From Bacteroidetes bacterium HLUCCA01 (lineage in GTDB: Bacteria; Bacteroidota; Rhodothermia; Balneolales; HLUCCA01), in assembly GCA_001314545.1 (NCBI GenBank), contig LIHN01000004.1, positions 62,001 to 126,000 of the forward strand: a DNA stretch of 64,000 bases, read 5' to 3'. Below are positions 8,796 to 18,260 of the stretch, piece after piece; the first letter of the stretch is position 1; each line of letters starts with the position of its first letter. The position numbers and the translations under genes are program-made. The notes under the pieces were generated by a model, which saw nothing but the letters and a program-made list of their open reading frames with translations, was not told where the DNA came from and made no database searches.

Positions 8796-9773
8796 TTATA
8801 ACCGTGTTTGAATCCCTAATTTAAATAAATGGCCCATTTCGCTGTAAGAGTTTCTGCTGAGCTCTATACCAACGCCCTTTACGGTGATACCGACGCCGAA
8901 ACCAAGCCCGGCCAGATCGATGGTACGGTCTGTTTTCAACTCATCCTGCTGATACTGGTTGTAACCGAGCCTGAAATGAAAATTTCTTGAAAACAGAAAC
9001 TCGCCTCCGAGGGTTAAATGACGCAATATGTTGGCTGTAATGTCGGGCGGTTCCTCATCCCCGGGTACACTCATTTCCCAACGGGTCAGGGAGTGTGCGG
9101 TCAGACTGAGGCGCAAGGGCAGGTACTCCAGTTTATGGGTAACTCCGGCCCGCAGGTCGAAGGGCAGATGCTCACGGATACCGTCGTAGGTTGTGAGCTG
9201 GGTGCCCAGGTTGACGAACGAAATTCCAACCGTAGTTTCCGCCTCCGAAAAGCTCAGCAAGACGCCGCCGGATACAGCAATCCCGCTGGAGGTGTAGTCG
9301 CCGTATGAGCTATAGATGAAGTCAACGCCCAGTCCGTACCGAAGATATGGGGTGTAGGTGCGGGCCAAAGCCAGTTTGAATGCCATATCAGAGGCCGTAA
9401 AGCTGCCCTGTGTGTTCCCGGCAAGGTCAATCCGGTCGAACTCTCCGTAATTCATGTAGCGAATTCCGCCGCCGAGCGTGCCCAGACCCTCAATATGCCA
9501 GGCCCCCGATACCGCCCCGATACTGCTTTCTGCCAGGTAGCGCGACCATGTGGCAGAAAACTGCCCTGACTCTGACGCGCTCAGATAGGCCGGATTGTTA
9601 TGCAGCTGGGCAGGTCCGGCGTCCGGGAGGGATACAGGCATGCCCCCCAATGCGGCCGACTGGGCTGAAACAGGGATATTCAGAAACCGGTACACTGCCT
9701 TGGATCCGTACTGCGCCACGCTCAGCCGGGGCATGCTCAGTACAGCCAGTATAAGCAGTAGTGCTATTTTCAC
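8796..9773 (-). CDS. porQ: PorQ-like type IX secretion system outer-membrane protein
   Basis: 325 residues with a signal peptide (about 1-20, ending SVAQ) and a beta-barrel of the PorV/PorQ (FadL-like) kind. The N-terminal block FLNIPVSAQSAALGGMPVSL followed by LHNNPAYLS is typical of PorQ. In T9SS, PorQ works with PorU/PorV/PorZ in attaching cargo to the cell surface. It starts with GTG at 9773. It heads a minus-strand series with aroC, TPR and LysM genes. No other T9SS component is in the window. It could alternatively be a PorV-type paralogue. Confidence 0.78.
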   Translation of the reverse strand: MKIALLLILAVLSMPRLSVAQYGSKAVYRFLNIPVSAQSAALGGMPVSLPDAGPAQLHNNPAYLSASESGQFSATWSRYLAESSIGAVSGAWHIEGLGTLGGGIRYMNYGEFDRIDLAGNTQGSFTASDMAFKLALARTYTPYLRYGLGVDFIYSSYGDYTSSGIAVSGGVLLSFSEAETTVGISFVNLGTQLTTYDGIREHLPFDLRAGVTHKLEYLPLRLSLTAHSLTRWEMSVPGDEEPPDITANILRHLTLGGEFLFSRNFHFRLGYNQYQQDELKTDRTIDLAGLGFGVGITVKGVGIELSRNSYSEMGHLFKLGIQTRL

Positions 9774-9904
9774 GGGTTCCCGGTTAGGATTGTCGTTATA
9801 TTCAGGGTAAATTGTAAGATTAAAATATAGCAGAAAAAAACGTCCGAAATATCACGAATATCCCTGGTTGGACCACCCAAAAACGCTGAATTCATCACAA
9901 TTTA

Positions 9905-10642
9905 ATGCAGCTTTTCCTTGAAATAGGCCGTTACAGCCGCCTGCTCTACGAAGCTATCCGATCTGCATCGGAGTTCAAGACCTATAGGAAGAATCTGTTC
10001 AGCGAAATGGTTAAAACCGGTACCGACTCCCTTGGTATTGTTTCCGTTGCCGGCTTTTTCACCGGTGCGGTACTGACTATACAGACTTCCTATCAGTTTA
10101 CCTCCGCACTGGTTCCGAAGTCGACCATAGGTGCCATCACCTCCCAATCCATGATTATTGAGCTGGCTGCCGTAATCAGCGGACTGGTGCTGGCAGGCAG
10201 GGTTGGGGCACGTATCGCCACCGAACTGGGCAATATGCGGGTTTCAGAGCAGATTGATGCCCTGGAGTCTATGGGATTTAACTCGGTCACCTTTCTGGTT
10301 ATCCCCCGCGTCATAGCTGGTATCCTGATGTTTCCGATTATCTATGTTGCGGCGGCCGTTAGCGGTATTGTTGGCGGGGTTTTGGCCGGACTTATGACCG
10401 GTTCGGTCACCGTACACGAGTTTATGGAAGGTGCCCGGCTGTATTTCTTCCCGTGGGATGTGGCCTTTGGCGTAATCAAGTCCTTTGTTTTTGGATTTGT
10501 TATCACGTCGATCTCCTGCTATCAGGGATATTTTGCCAGCGGTGGTGCGGAAGGGGTGGGGTACGCAACCACGCGGGCAACGGTACTCAGTTGTATCTAT
10601 GTGCTACTGTCCAGTTTCCTATTGGCAGCCATCCTGTTATGA
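9905..10642 (+). CDS. mlaE: MlaE-family lipid transport permease
   Basis: 245-residue inner-membrane protein with about five transmembrane segments and the MlaE (YrbE) hallmarks SQSMIIELAAVISGLVLAGRVGA and ELGNMRVSEQIDALESMGF. It is the permease of an ABC importer or exporter that moves phospholipids between inner and outer membranes. It overlaps the ATPase gene by 4 nt (ATGA). Confidence 0.9.
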   Translation: MQLFLEIGRYSRLLYEAIRSASEFKTYRKNLFSEMVKTGTDSLGIVSVAGFFTGAVLTIQTSYQFTSALVPKSTIGAITSQSMIIELAAVISGLVLAGRVGARIATELGNMRVSEQIDALESMGFNSVTFLVIPRVIAGILMFPIIYVAAAVSGIVGGVLAGLMTGSVTVHEFMEGARLYFFPWDVAFGVIKSFVFGFVITSISCYQGYFASGGAEGVGYATTRATVLSCIYVLLSSFLLAAILL

Positions 10643-11373
10643 TAGAAATTCAGAATCTGAAGAAATCGTTTGGCGGCAACCTGGTCTGGGAAGGTGTAGA
10701 CCTGACCATCCATGACGGAACCACCGTTGCCATCGTCGGGAAGTCAGGCTGCGGGAAGTCGGTTTTGCTGAAGCACCTTAATGCACTGCTGTTTCCTGAT
10801 GAAGGACAGGTACTTATAGACGGAAGAAATATTTTTGACCTGAGTTATGTCGACCTCCGCATAGTTCGCCAGAAGTTCGGCGTACTGTTTCAGGGGGCCG
10901 CACTGTTTGACTCCATATCGGCCTATGAGAACGTAGCCTTCCCGCTTCGCTATTTTACGTCCAAAAACGAGCAGGAAATCCGTGATCGGGTAATGGCGTG
11001 TCTGGAGCTGGTAAACCTTGGTAAAATCGGCGATAAGGGAACTTCCGAGCTGTCAGGGGGTATGCGTAAGCGCGTAGGACTGGCCCGCGCCATTGTGCTT
11101 GAACCTGAATACCTTTTGTATGACGAGCCCACCTCCGGACTGGATCCGGAGACCTCCGATGAAATCAACGATCTGATTATACACATGACCAAAAACCTGA
11201 GCATTACTTCGGTTGTGATATCCCATGACATGCACAGTGTATTGCGTGTAGCCGAGTATGTTGCTTTTCTGGATGAGCAAAAGCTCAGCTGGCAAGGCAC
11301 GATTGACGAATTACGGGTCTCTGACCATAAACGCCTGATGGAATTCACCCGGGCAAGCGAGTATCAGATTTAA
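10639..11373 (+). CDS. mlaF: MlaF-like ABC transporter ATP-binding protein
   Basis: 244 residues. Walker A GKSGCGKSVLLKHL, Q-loop QGAALFDS (typical of MlaF), signature LSGGMRKRVGLARA, Walker B YLLYDEPTSGLDP and switch His in ISHDM. It powers the MlaE permease. The ORF track extends to 10453, but the ATG at 10639 overlapping the mlaE stop gives the expected MIEIQNLKKSFG start. Confidence 0.93.
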   Translation: MIEIQNLKKSFGGNLVWEGVDLTIHDGTTVAIVGKSGCGKSVLLKHLNALLFPDEGQVLIDGRNIFDLSYVDLRIVRQKFGVLFQGAALFDSISAYENVAFPLRYFTSKNEQEIRDRVMACLELVNLGKIGDKGTSELSGGMRKRVGLARAIVLEPEYLLYDEPTSGLDPETSDEINDLIIHMTKNLSITSVVISHDMHSVLRVAEYVAFLDEQKLSWQGTIDELRVSDHKRLMEFTRASEYQI

Positions 11374-11481
11374 CGTTATGAGAGCACACGCTGTATACAA
11401 CAAACGGCTTTACGTACGCACAGGGCAGGTTTCACGGCCCGGTTGCTGCAGTCTGCCACGAAATACACAGGAGACTACACT

Positions 11482-12408
11482 TTGAGACTAGGCAATGAAC
11501 TGAAAATCGGAATCACCATCGTAGTTGCCGTACTCGTTGGTTTTGCGGGTTTCCGGATAATGAAAGACTCGCCCATATTCCGGCTTGGCACGGTGTATTA
11601 TGTCAGCTACGAAAAAGTGGACGGCTTGTCTGTAGGAACCGCTGTTCTGGTAAGCGGTATCAAAATCGGGTCGGTTCAGCAGCTGCAACTACTGCCCTCA
11701 GACAGTGTGCGGGTTATGCTTAATCTGACCATTCCGGAAGGACTGCCCGGCGGCTCTGTAGCCGTTATCCGGTCTGTCGATCTGCTGGGGAGCAAAGCCA
11801 TTGAAATCCGACGGGGTTTTGGTGATCCCATACCCTATGGAGGCGAACTTGAAGGAAGCTTCGATGAGGGTATGTTCGGTGATCTGGCCGAACGCGGCGA
11901 CGAAATATCGACCAATGTATCGGCCTCAACACAGACGCTCAATAACATTCTGTCTGAGGTAGAATCGATGTTGCGGGAAGGGCTCCGCGCCGACATTGAG
12001 GCCGGAACAGGCAACCTCGAACGTGCCACACGGGAAGCGGGCGACCTCATTACAGAAAGCAGGGAAGATATTGCCTCCAGCCTTGACCACCTGAATCAAA
12101 TGCTGGCCAACCTGGAAGACCTGACTTCCGAGGAACGGGGAGAAATACAACGCACCATCGCCAACCTGGAAGCAACATCCGAAGAACTCAAAACCATGTC
12201 GGAATCGCTCACCACGGTCAGCGCACAACTTGCTGAAATACTGGAAAAAATCAACAACGGTGAGGGTACCCTGGGCAAGCTGGTCAACGATCCGCAACTT
12301 TATAACAACCTGGATTCACTCAGCGTGAATCTGAATACAATGGTCAAAGATCTCAACGAAAACCCCAGACACTTCCTTCGTCACCTCAGACTTGTGGATA
12401 TATTCTGA
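11482..12408 (+). CDS. mlaD: MlaD/MCE-domain lipid transport substrate-binding protein
   Basis: 308 residues. One N-terminal transmembrane helix (LKIGITIVVAVLVGFAGF), then an MCE domain (about 35-125, VGTAVLVSGIKIGSVQQL), then a long alpha-helical tail (about 140-300) probably forming a periplasm-spanning coiled coil. It binds lipids and completes the Mla complex. Both possible starts are TTG (11443, 11482). The second is preceded by AGGAG at 8-nt spacing and gives the family-like RLGNELKIGI start. A gap of about 108 bp separates it from mlaF. Confidence 0.88.
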   Translation: MRLGNELKIGITIVVAVLVGFAGFRIMKDSPIFRLGTVYYVSYEKVDGLSVGTAVLVSGIKIGSVQQLQLLPSDSVRVMLNLTIPEGLPGGSVAVIRSVDLLGSKAIEIRRGFGDPIPYGGELEGSFDEGMFGDLAERGDEISTNVSASTQTLNNILSEVESMLREGLRADIEAGTGNLERATREAGDLITESREDIASSLDHLNQMLANLEDLTSEERGEIQRTIANLEATSEELKTMSESLTTVSAQLAEILEKINNGEGTLGKLVNDPQLYNNLDSLSVNLNTMVKDLNENPRHFLRHLRLVDIF

Positions 12409-12409
12409 G

Positions 12410-12445
12410 GCTTGCCGGCCGCAGTTCCGGTACCATCCGGCAGGC
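12410..12445 (+). terminator. Hairpin after mlaD
   Basis: GCTTGCCGG (12410-12418) pairs with CCGGCAGGC (12437-12445) with one G-U pair, just after the mlaD stop. No T-run follows, so termination is only suggested. Confidence 0.35.
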
Positions 12446-12641
12446 TAACCATTCTCCGCTTCGAAGGCATACGTTCGTAATTATTGACAGGCGAAAGAAC
12501 GCGGCAGTCACGCCCTCCTTACTTTTTCGGTCTGCTTTGAGATTCAGGCCAAAGCCCCGTATATTTCGAGGCTAAAACCTTAATTTTCCGTTACACTCTG
12601 GTAGCGATTTTTTATTCATTTAAACTGATACAGGATTTTAA

Positions 12642-14723
12642 ATGGCTTTGATGGAAAGACTGAGAAACAGTACGAAGGTCATCTTCTGGATACTGATTCT
12701 CTCATTTGGTCTTCTTTGGGGACTTGCGGATACCGGTGCTATTGACGCCATCATGATTGGTCCCCGTTCACTGGCTGAGGTCAACGGTCGTGCAATTACC
12801 GCCGAGGAGTACAATGCCCGCGTGAACGCTTATACACAGCAGTACCAGGATCAGACGGGTGACGCACCTACGCTGGAAATGCGTGCATCCTATGACCGTA
12901 TTGCATGGGATGAGCTGGTTCTTGAACGTATCATCGAAAGTGAAATGGAACGCCTCGGTATCACGGTAACGGACGACGAAATTGTTGAGATGATTACCGG
13001 TCCGAATCCACATCCCATGGTAGCACAGTACTTTACCCGTGAAGACGGAACCATCGACCGGCTTGCCATGCAGACTGCCATCGAAGATCAGGAAAATGCA
13101 TCTATCTGGCTGAACATCGAAGCGCAGCTCCGCGAGCAACGTAGTCGTGAAAAGCTGAACACCTACATTCAAAGCTCACTTCGGGTTACAGATTCTGAAG
13201 TTGAACAGGAATTCGTTCGCGAAAATTCGGTGGCCAGTGTGCAGTTTGTCCGCTTTCCGTACGCTTCCGTCAGCGAAGATGAACTCACCGTGACCGATAG
13301 TGAAATCAACAGCTATTACCGCGCCAACCGCAACCAGTTTGAGCAAGACAAGTCGTGGCGTTTCAGTTTTGTGTCATACTCCAAGTTGCCCACGGCCCAG
13401 GATACCGCCCGGGCGATTCAGGAAGTGGCTGATCTCAGAGCCGATTTTGCGCAGGCATCCAACGACTCCCTCTTTATTCGTGACTACTTCTCGGATCGCC
13501 CTTACTTTGGTGACTGGCTTAACCCATCCGAAGTCAACTGGTTCCTCGCCGATGCTATTGCCCTAAACGATGGTGAAGTAACCGAACCTGTTATCCATGA
13601 TAACCTGGTCAGCATCGCAAAACGTACGGAGAGCCGGGCCGGAAATGAAACCTTTACACGTGTTCGCAAAATTCAGCTGAATTTCAACGATGCGAACCGG
13701 GCTGAACAGCTTGCCGCTGCACGAGATATCGTTGCCCGCATTGGCAGCGGTGCCTCATTTGAGTCGATTGCCCGGGTCAATTCCGCACATGCTTCCGCCT
13801 CCCGGGGTGGTGAACTGGGTTACATCGCGCGGGATGAATACCCGACCGCCGTTTCCAACGCCGTTTTCAACACGCGCGTCGGCAATGTGACCCAACCCCT
13901 GGAAGACGGTGACCGCTTTCTGATATTTCAGATTGTTGACCGATCCAACCGTGAAGTACGCATCGCGCAGTTTTCACGGATTATCGACGCCGAAGGCGGT
14001 GGAACCGTTAGCGCCATGCGTGAAGAAGCTGTAGATTTCCGCGAGTATGCAGACCTTGACGGTTTTACCTCCGAGGCTGAACGTCGCAACCTTGATGTGG
14101 GTGAGGGGTTTGCCACCAAAGACACGCCATTCATCACCGGCATAGGTCAAAGCCAGATCCTGCTGAACGAATTGGAAAGTATCGATCGACGCAATACACT
14201 CACGGATGTCATTGAACTCGATGAGCAGTTCATTGTGGTCTACGTCACCGAAATTATTGAAGCCGGACCTCAACCGCTGGATGAAGTTCGTGCTCAGATT
14301 GAAAATACCCTTCGCACGGAAAAACGCAAGCAAATTACCCGGGAGCGTGTTGAGCAACTCCTCGCTTCCAACCCAACGCTTGAAGGTCTTGCCGCAGCCG
14401 ATGGCAAAGACGTGCAATCGGTCAGCTCGCTTCGACTCTCATCCAACACCCTGCCCGGCGCAGGCCGTGAACCTTTGGTTGTGGGCGCTGCTTTCGGAGC
14501 AGAACTAAATGCCGTTTCTCCTGTTATTGCCGGTGAAAATGCTGCTTTTGTTTTGATGGTTACCGAGCGTACTGAACCGGATGTAAGTCAGATGCCGGCT
14601 TCCTTCAGAACACAGACGAGAGACCGCCTTCAGATGGAAAAAACCCAGGCTTTCCAGCAAGTCTGGATTGAACGACTCCGCGAGGATGCTGATATCAACG
14701 ATTTCAGACGATTCTACATGTAA
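12642..14723 (+). CDS. PpiD/SurA-like periplasmic peptidyl-prolyl isomerase
   Basis: 693 residues. The N-terminus (MALMERLRNSTKVIFWILILSFG) is the membrane anchor seen in PpiD, followed by a SurA-N-like chaperone region with LAEVNGRAITAEEY. A parvulin (PPIC) rotamase domain lies at about 335-435 (SIARVNSAHASASRGGELGYI). A second, degenerate parvulin-like region follows. It assists folding of exported and outer-membrane proteins. It stands alone, with 230 bp upstream and an intrinsic terminator downstream, so it is probably monocistronic. Confidence 0.87.
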   Translation: MALMERLRNSTKVIFWILILSFGLLWGLADTGAIDAIMIGPRSLAEVNGRAITAEEYNARVNAYTQQYQDQTGDAPTLEMRASYDRIAWDELVLERIIESEMERLGITVTDDEIVEMITGPNPHPMVAQYFTREDGTIDRLAMQTAIEDQENASIWLNIEAQLREQRSREKLNTYIQSSLRVTDSEVEQEFVRENSVASVQFVRFPYASVSEDELTVTDSEINSYYRANRNQFEQDKSWRFSFVSYSKLPTAQDTARAIQEVADLRADFAQASNDSLFIRDYFSDRPYFGDWLNPSEVNWFLADAIALNDGEVTEPVIHDNLVSIAKRTESRAGNETFTRVRKIQLNFNDANRAEQLAAARDIVARIGSGASFESIARVNSAHASASRGGELGYIARDEYPTAVSNAVFNTRVGNVTQPLEDGDRFLIFQIVDRSNREVRIAQFSRIIDAEGGGTVSAMREEAVDFREYADLDGFTSEAERRNLDVGEGFATKDTPFITGIGQSQILLNELESIDRRNTLTDVIELDEQFIVVYVTEIIEAGPQPLDEVRAQIENTLRTEKRKQITRERVEQLLASNPTLEGLAAADGKDVQSVSSLRLSSNTLPGAGREPLVVGAAFGAELNAVSPVIAGENAAFVLMVTERTEPDVSQMPASFRTQTRDRLQMEKTQAFQQVWIERLREDADINDFRRFYM

Positions 14724-14753
14724 AATCTGCTTCCTCAGCGCAAACTTATTCTC

Positions 14754-14791
14754 AATAGGCATTACTCACTGCGGGTAATGCCTATTTTTTT
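14754..14791 (+). terminator. Intrinsic terminator after ppiD-like gene
   Basis: AATAGGCATTAC (14754-14765) pairs perfectly with GTAATGCCTATT (14775-14786) across a 9-nt loop and is followed by a T-run. This is a textbook Rho-independent terminator 31 bp after the stop. Confidence 0.92.
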
Positions 14792-14895
14792 GCCCGTATA
14801 AAAGGTCACCTGCGGCATAATGCTTTAAGCCCGAGCCGAATTTGCGTACCTTATATGCGCATCCCGAAATCCGCTTGAATTGGTATCAAAAATCC

Positions 14896-16044
14896 ATGAC
14901 CCGAAATTCTACCCCTTTTAGCAAAGAAGACGAAAAGTGGATGAAAAAGGCCCTCAAACTGGCCGAAAAAGGTCGTGGTTATGTGAGTCCCAATCCACTG
15001 GTAGGATGTATCATCGTCTCCGCCGATGGCAGCCCCCTCGGTAAGGGGTATCACGAACGCTACGGCAAGGCCCATGCGGAAATCAACGCCCTGAACCGCG
15101 TCCGCAATGAGCATGATCTCATCGATGCCACCGTATATGTCACCCTGGAACCCTGCTCTCATTATGGGAAAACACCACCCTGTGCCCTCGCACTCTCTGA
15201 ATTGCCCATAAAACGTGTAGTAGTGGCCATGGAAGATCCCAACCCCCGGGTAGCTGGCAGAGGTATACAGATGCTTCGCAACAACGGCATACAGGTCGAC
15301 ATCGGTCTGCTGGAAGAAGAAGCCGCACAGCAAAATGAGTTCTTCATCCACCATATCACAACCCGGCGACCATTCGTCATGCTCAAAATAGCACAGACGT
15401 TAGACGGATATACCGCAGCACAGGACGGAGATTCGCAGTGGATCAGCTCGAAGGAGTCCCGCACGCGGGTCCATCAATGGCGAAGTATCTACGATGCCGT
15501 CATGATTGGCAGAACGACCGCACTCCTGGACAACCCCAGGCTAACGGTACGTCACATCGAAGGGCGTCAGCCGGCCCGTATCATTGTAGACGGTCCGGGC
15601 GAACTGCCTGAACATCTCAACCTGTTCAACGACCAATATGTAGACAAAACGTACCGCATTACCTACAACCGGGCATTGCAGGGTCCTGCCGGAGACGCTA
15701 CCACCGAAGAAATGCTGCGCCTGATGCAGCCTCACGCCTATCAGGGCAACATCGTGCAGGTATCACGGCATGAAGGCCATGCCGACCTTGATCTCGCCCT
15801 GGCCAGACTCGGTGAGCTGGATATTGCCTCCGTTATGGTTGAGTCCGGCGGCACATTGGCCACCGCCCTGCTAAAACAGGGACTCGTTGACAAAGTACAG
15901 CTGTTCATCGCGCCCAAACTCCTCGGTGGCGGCAAACGATCAATCCTTGGTCTGGGAATTGAGCGCATGAACGAAATTGTACCATTCCGAAAAACCCACT
16001 GGGAACCATGCGGCGAGGATATGCTCTTCACCGGTTATCTCTAA
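14896..16044 (+). CDS. ribD: Bifunctional riboflavin deaminase/reductase RibD
   Basis: 382 residues. The N-terminal cytidine-deaminase-like zinc domain (HAEIN and PCSHYGKTPPCA) deaminates the pyrimidine intermediate, and the C-terminal RibD_C domain (SQWISSKESRTRVHQWR, FIAPKLLGGG) reduces the ribose. Second and third steps of riboflavin synthesis. The track's M at 14842 is a TTG in an unlikely leader; the ATG at 14896 puts KKALKLAEKGRGY at the normal distance. It is followed by ribE after 18 bp. No FMN riboswitch-like fold was found in the roughly 100-bp leader. Confidence 0.93.
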   Translation: MTRNSTPFSKEDEKWMKKALKLAEKGRGYVSPNPLVGCIIVSADGSPLGKGYHERYGKAHAEINALNRVRNEHDLIDATVYVTLEPCSHYGKTPPCALALSELPIKRVVVAMEDPNPRVAGRGIQMLRNNGIQVDIGLLEEEAAQQNEFFIHHITTRRPFVMLKIAQTLDGYTAAQDGDSQWISSKESRTRVHQWRSIYDAVMIGRTTALLDNPRLTVRHIEGRQPARIIVDGPGELPEHLNLFNDQYVDKTYRITYNRALQGPAGDATTEEMLRLMQPHAYQGNIVQVSRHEGHADLDLALARLGELDIASVMVESGGTLATALLKQGLVDKVQLFIAPKLLGGGKRSILGLGIERMNEIVPFRKTHWEPCGEDMLFTGYL

Positions 16045-16062
16045 CATTTAATGGATTGAATT

Positions 16063-16662
16063 ATGTTTACAGGTATTATTGAAGACTTAGGAGAAGTCAT
16101 TGAAGCCAAATCAGTTAATGGCGGAATGGTCATGAAATTCAGCTGTCAGTTCGCCGGCGAACTATCCGTTGATGACAGTGTTTCTGTTAACGGCGTTTGC
16201 CAGACCGTTGTAGCGTGCGATGAATCCACTTTCACCACCCAGCTTGTTGAGGAAACCCTTCGCAAAACCAGCTTCGGTCAGCGAAAACCCGGCGACAAAG
16301 TCAACCTGGAGCGTTCGCTAACTTTCGACCAGCGACTCGACGGACACGTAGTTCAGGGACATGTTGACACCGTGGGTACCGTTAAAGAGGTTCTTCAGGA
16401 AGAAACCGGATGGTTATATACCATTGCTTTTCCCGATGAATATGCAGATTACATTGTAGGTCGGGGAAGTATTGCACTGGATGGAATCAGCCTGACCGTT
16501 GCGCGGGATGAAAGAACCGACTTCACCGTTGCCATTATTCCCTTCACCTATGAGCATACCAATATGCACACGCTTAAACCCGGGGATCAGGTGAATCTGG
16601 AGTTCGATATTCTGGGCAAGTATGTGCTTCGTTATCTGAAAAACCGCGAAGGCAATACCTAG
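16063..16662 (+). CDS. ribE: Riboflavin synthase alpha chain
   Basis: 199 residues made of two lumazine-binding repeats, beginning MFTGIIEDLGEV, the strongly conserved start of this family, with the second repeat opening at about residue 98. It dismutates two 6,7-dimethyl-8-ribityllumazine molecules into riboflavin. Positioned 18 bp after ribD, so cotranscribed. ribBA and ribH are not in the window. Confidence 0.95.
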   Translation: MFTGIIEDLGEVIEAKSVNGGMVMKFSCQFAGELSVDDSVSVNGVCQTVVACDESTFTTQLVEETLRKTSFGQRKPGDKVNLERSLTFDQRLDGHVVQGHVDTVGTVKEVLQEETGWLYTIAFPDEYADYIVGRGSIALDGISLTVARDERTDFTVAIIPFTYEHTNMHTLKPGDQVNLEFDILGKYVLRYLKNREGNT

Positions 16663-16757
16663 ATACTGCGGCTACAGAGGACCCGCACCTGAGCCATCGT
16701 TTGAAAATCGACACCGATGTGTCAGATACTTTGTGTTTATGGGACTTTGCACTCGCT

Positions 16758-16802
16758 CAGTCCGGCTTCGCTCCATGACTGATACCACGATGGGCCGGAC
16801 TG
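16758..16802. terminator. Inverted repeat between convergent genes
   Basis: CAGTCCGGC (16758-16766) and GCCGGACTG (16794-16802) are perfect 9-bp arms around a 27-nt loop that itself contains CCAT/ATGG. It lies between ribE (+) and the histidine kinase (-). No T-run is present, so a terminator role is tentative. Confidence 0.4.
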
Positions 16803-16804
16803 TA

Positions 16805-18124
16805 TTAAAACAAGACACCGTTTTCAGCAGCTGATCCGGGTAGTGTAATACGAAAAACGGTACCCTCGCCCGGCTCAGAACGGTGTACGGCAATTTTACC
16901 ACCGTGATAATCCTCAATTATACGACGTGTAAGGCTCAGGCCCAGACCCCATCCTCGCTTTTTTGTACTGTACCCCGGTGTAAATACTTCCTCAAACCTT
17001 CTGCGCTCAATGCCTTTGCCGGAGTCTTCCACTTCAATAATCAACTGATTAGCCTCAATAAAGGAACGGATATTGACAAACGGTTCCTCGCACGTACTGT
17101 CAATGGCATCCAGCGCGTTTTTCATCAGGTTTTCCACCGCCCATGAAAAAAGATCCGGATTCAGGGCAATTTTGATATCGCTGCGGATATCCCGTCGTAC
17201 CGCTACCTCTTTGCCGATTTTTGGCAATCGCTTCTCCATATAATCGATCACCTGAACCAAAACCGGTTCTACACGATGCGGCTTGAGTTCGGGCGTCGAT
17301 CCGATTTTGTTGAACCGGTCTGCTACATGCTGTAATCGGCGAATATCCTCCTCCAGTTCCATCGTAATGCCGATGGTTTCCTTATCGGCGGCTGTGGAAC
17401 GCAGCAGTTCTGTCCAGCCCATCATACTTGACAATGGCGTACCGAGCTGGTGTGCCGCTTCTTTTGCCATACCAACCCATAGATTGGATTGTTCCGTTTT
17501 TCGGATGTTGCTCAGATTTAAATAAAGTAAACCCATGAAAACCGTGAGCAGACCAAACTGAACAAACGGGAAAAAGCGGAGGCTTTGCACTACCCCGCTT
17601 TGACCAAAATAGGCATACTGGTACTGGGCCGCTCCGCTGGTATCAAAAACCATGATGGTTATGGGTTGATTCAACGAGGCAAATTCTTCTACCAGCGAGG
17701 GGTTTAAATCGCGGGTTTCAATGTTGCGATGATGCAGGATGGTACCAAGTGAATCCGTTACAATAGAAGGTATTTCGAAGAGATTTTTGATAATTAATTC
17801 GTTGGCAACAAACTCGAGTCCTTCATTTGCAAGATCCGCATCTGCCCTTTCCAGGTTTCGCAGCAATCGGGTGCGCTGCGACTCCGACAACCCGCTGTGC
17901 CGTTCTACAATGCGGGTTACCTCACGCAGACCCTCCCGTGTTTCAGGATTGTGTTGCCGGTTATTGTACTCTATAGCCTTTGCCCAAAGTTCTACATTTA
18001 TGCGCTCCTGATTGATGATGTTGCGCATAACAAACTGCGTGTAGAAAAGTGAAGCCGTTGCTATGGCGGCCAGCATAATGACCGAAAAGATTTTCCGTCG
18101 GTTGGTCAGGAAGAAGATGTTCAT
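16805..18124 (-). CDS. Sensor histidine kinase (orphan)
   Basis: 439 residues. Two transmembrane helices (about 11-33 and 184-204) flank a roughly 150-residue periplasmic sensor of unknown fold. No HAMP domain is visible between TM2 and the H-box. The phosphoacceptor is His225 in KEAAHQLGTPLSS; the N-box WAVENLMKNALDAI, G1 VEDSGKGIE and G2 GWGLGLSL make a complete ATPase domain. No response regulator adjoins it. It follows the clpX unit but is separated by a terminator, and the ligand cannot be guessed. Confidence 0.88.
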   Translation of the reverse strand: MNIFFLTNRRKIFSVIMLAAIATASLFYTQFVMRNIINQERINVELWAKAIEYNNRQHNPETREGLREVTRIVERHSGLSESQRTRLLRNLERADADLANEGLEFVANELIIKNLFEIPSIVTDSLGTILHHRNIETRDLNPSLVEEFASLNQPITIMVFDTSGAAQYQYAYFGQSGVVQSLRFFPFVQFGLLTVFMGLLYLNLSNIRKTEQSNLWVGMAKEAAHQLGTPLSSMMGWTELLRSTAADKETIGITMELEEDIRRLQHVADRFNKIGSTPELKPHRVEPVLVQVIDYMEKRLPKIGKEVAVRRDIRSDIKIALNPDLFSWAVENLMKNALDAIDSTCEEPFVNIRSFIEANQLIIEVEDSGKGIERRRFEEVFTPGYSTKKRGWGLGLSLTRRIIEDYHGGKIAVHRSEPGEGTVFRITLPGSAAENGVLF

Positions 18125-18143
18125 GGTTCAGCAGTGTTGATAT

Positions 18144-18181
18144 AAAAAAACCCTGTCACGTAATATAACGGAACAGGGTTT
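18144..18181 (-). terminator. Intrinsic terminator of tig-clpP-clpX unit
   Basis: AAACCCTGT (18148-18156) pairs perfectly with ACAGGGTTT (18173-18181). On the minus strand the stem is followed by a T7 run. It lies after the tandem array downstream of clpX, so the array would be part of the 3' untranslated region. Confidence 0.85.
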
Positions 18182-18260
18182 AAACTAAATCAACAGTTTG
18201 AGCCTGGTGCTGCAGACAACCTGGTTGAAAAGCAGACCGGTTAGAATCCGACATCCGGCC

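Noticed and set aside
14792-14895. FMN riboswitch upstream of ribD
   Set aside because: The leader is about 100 nt and shows none of the conserved RFN stem motifs.
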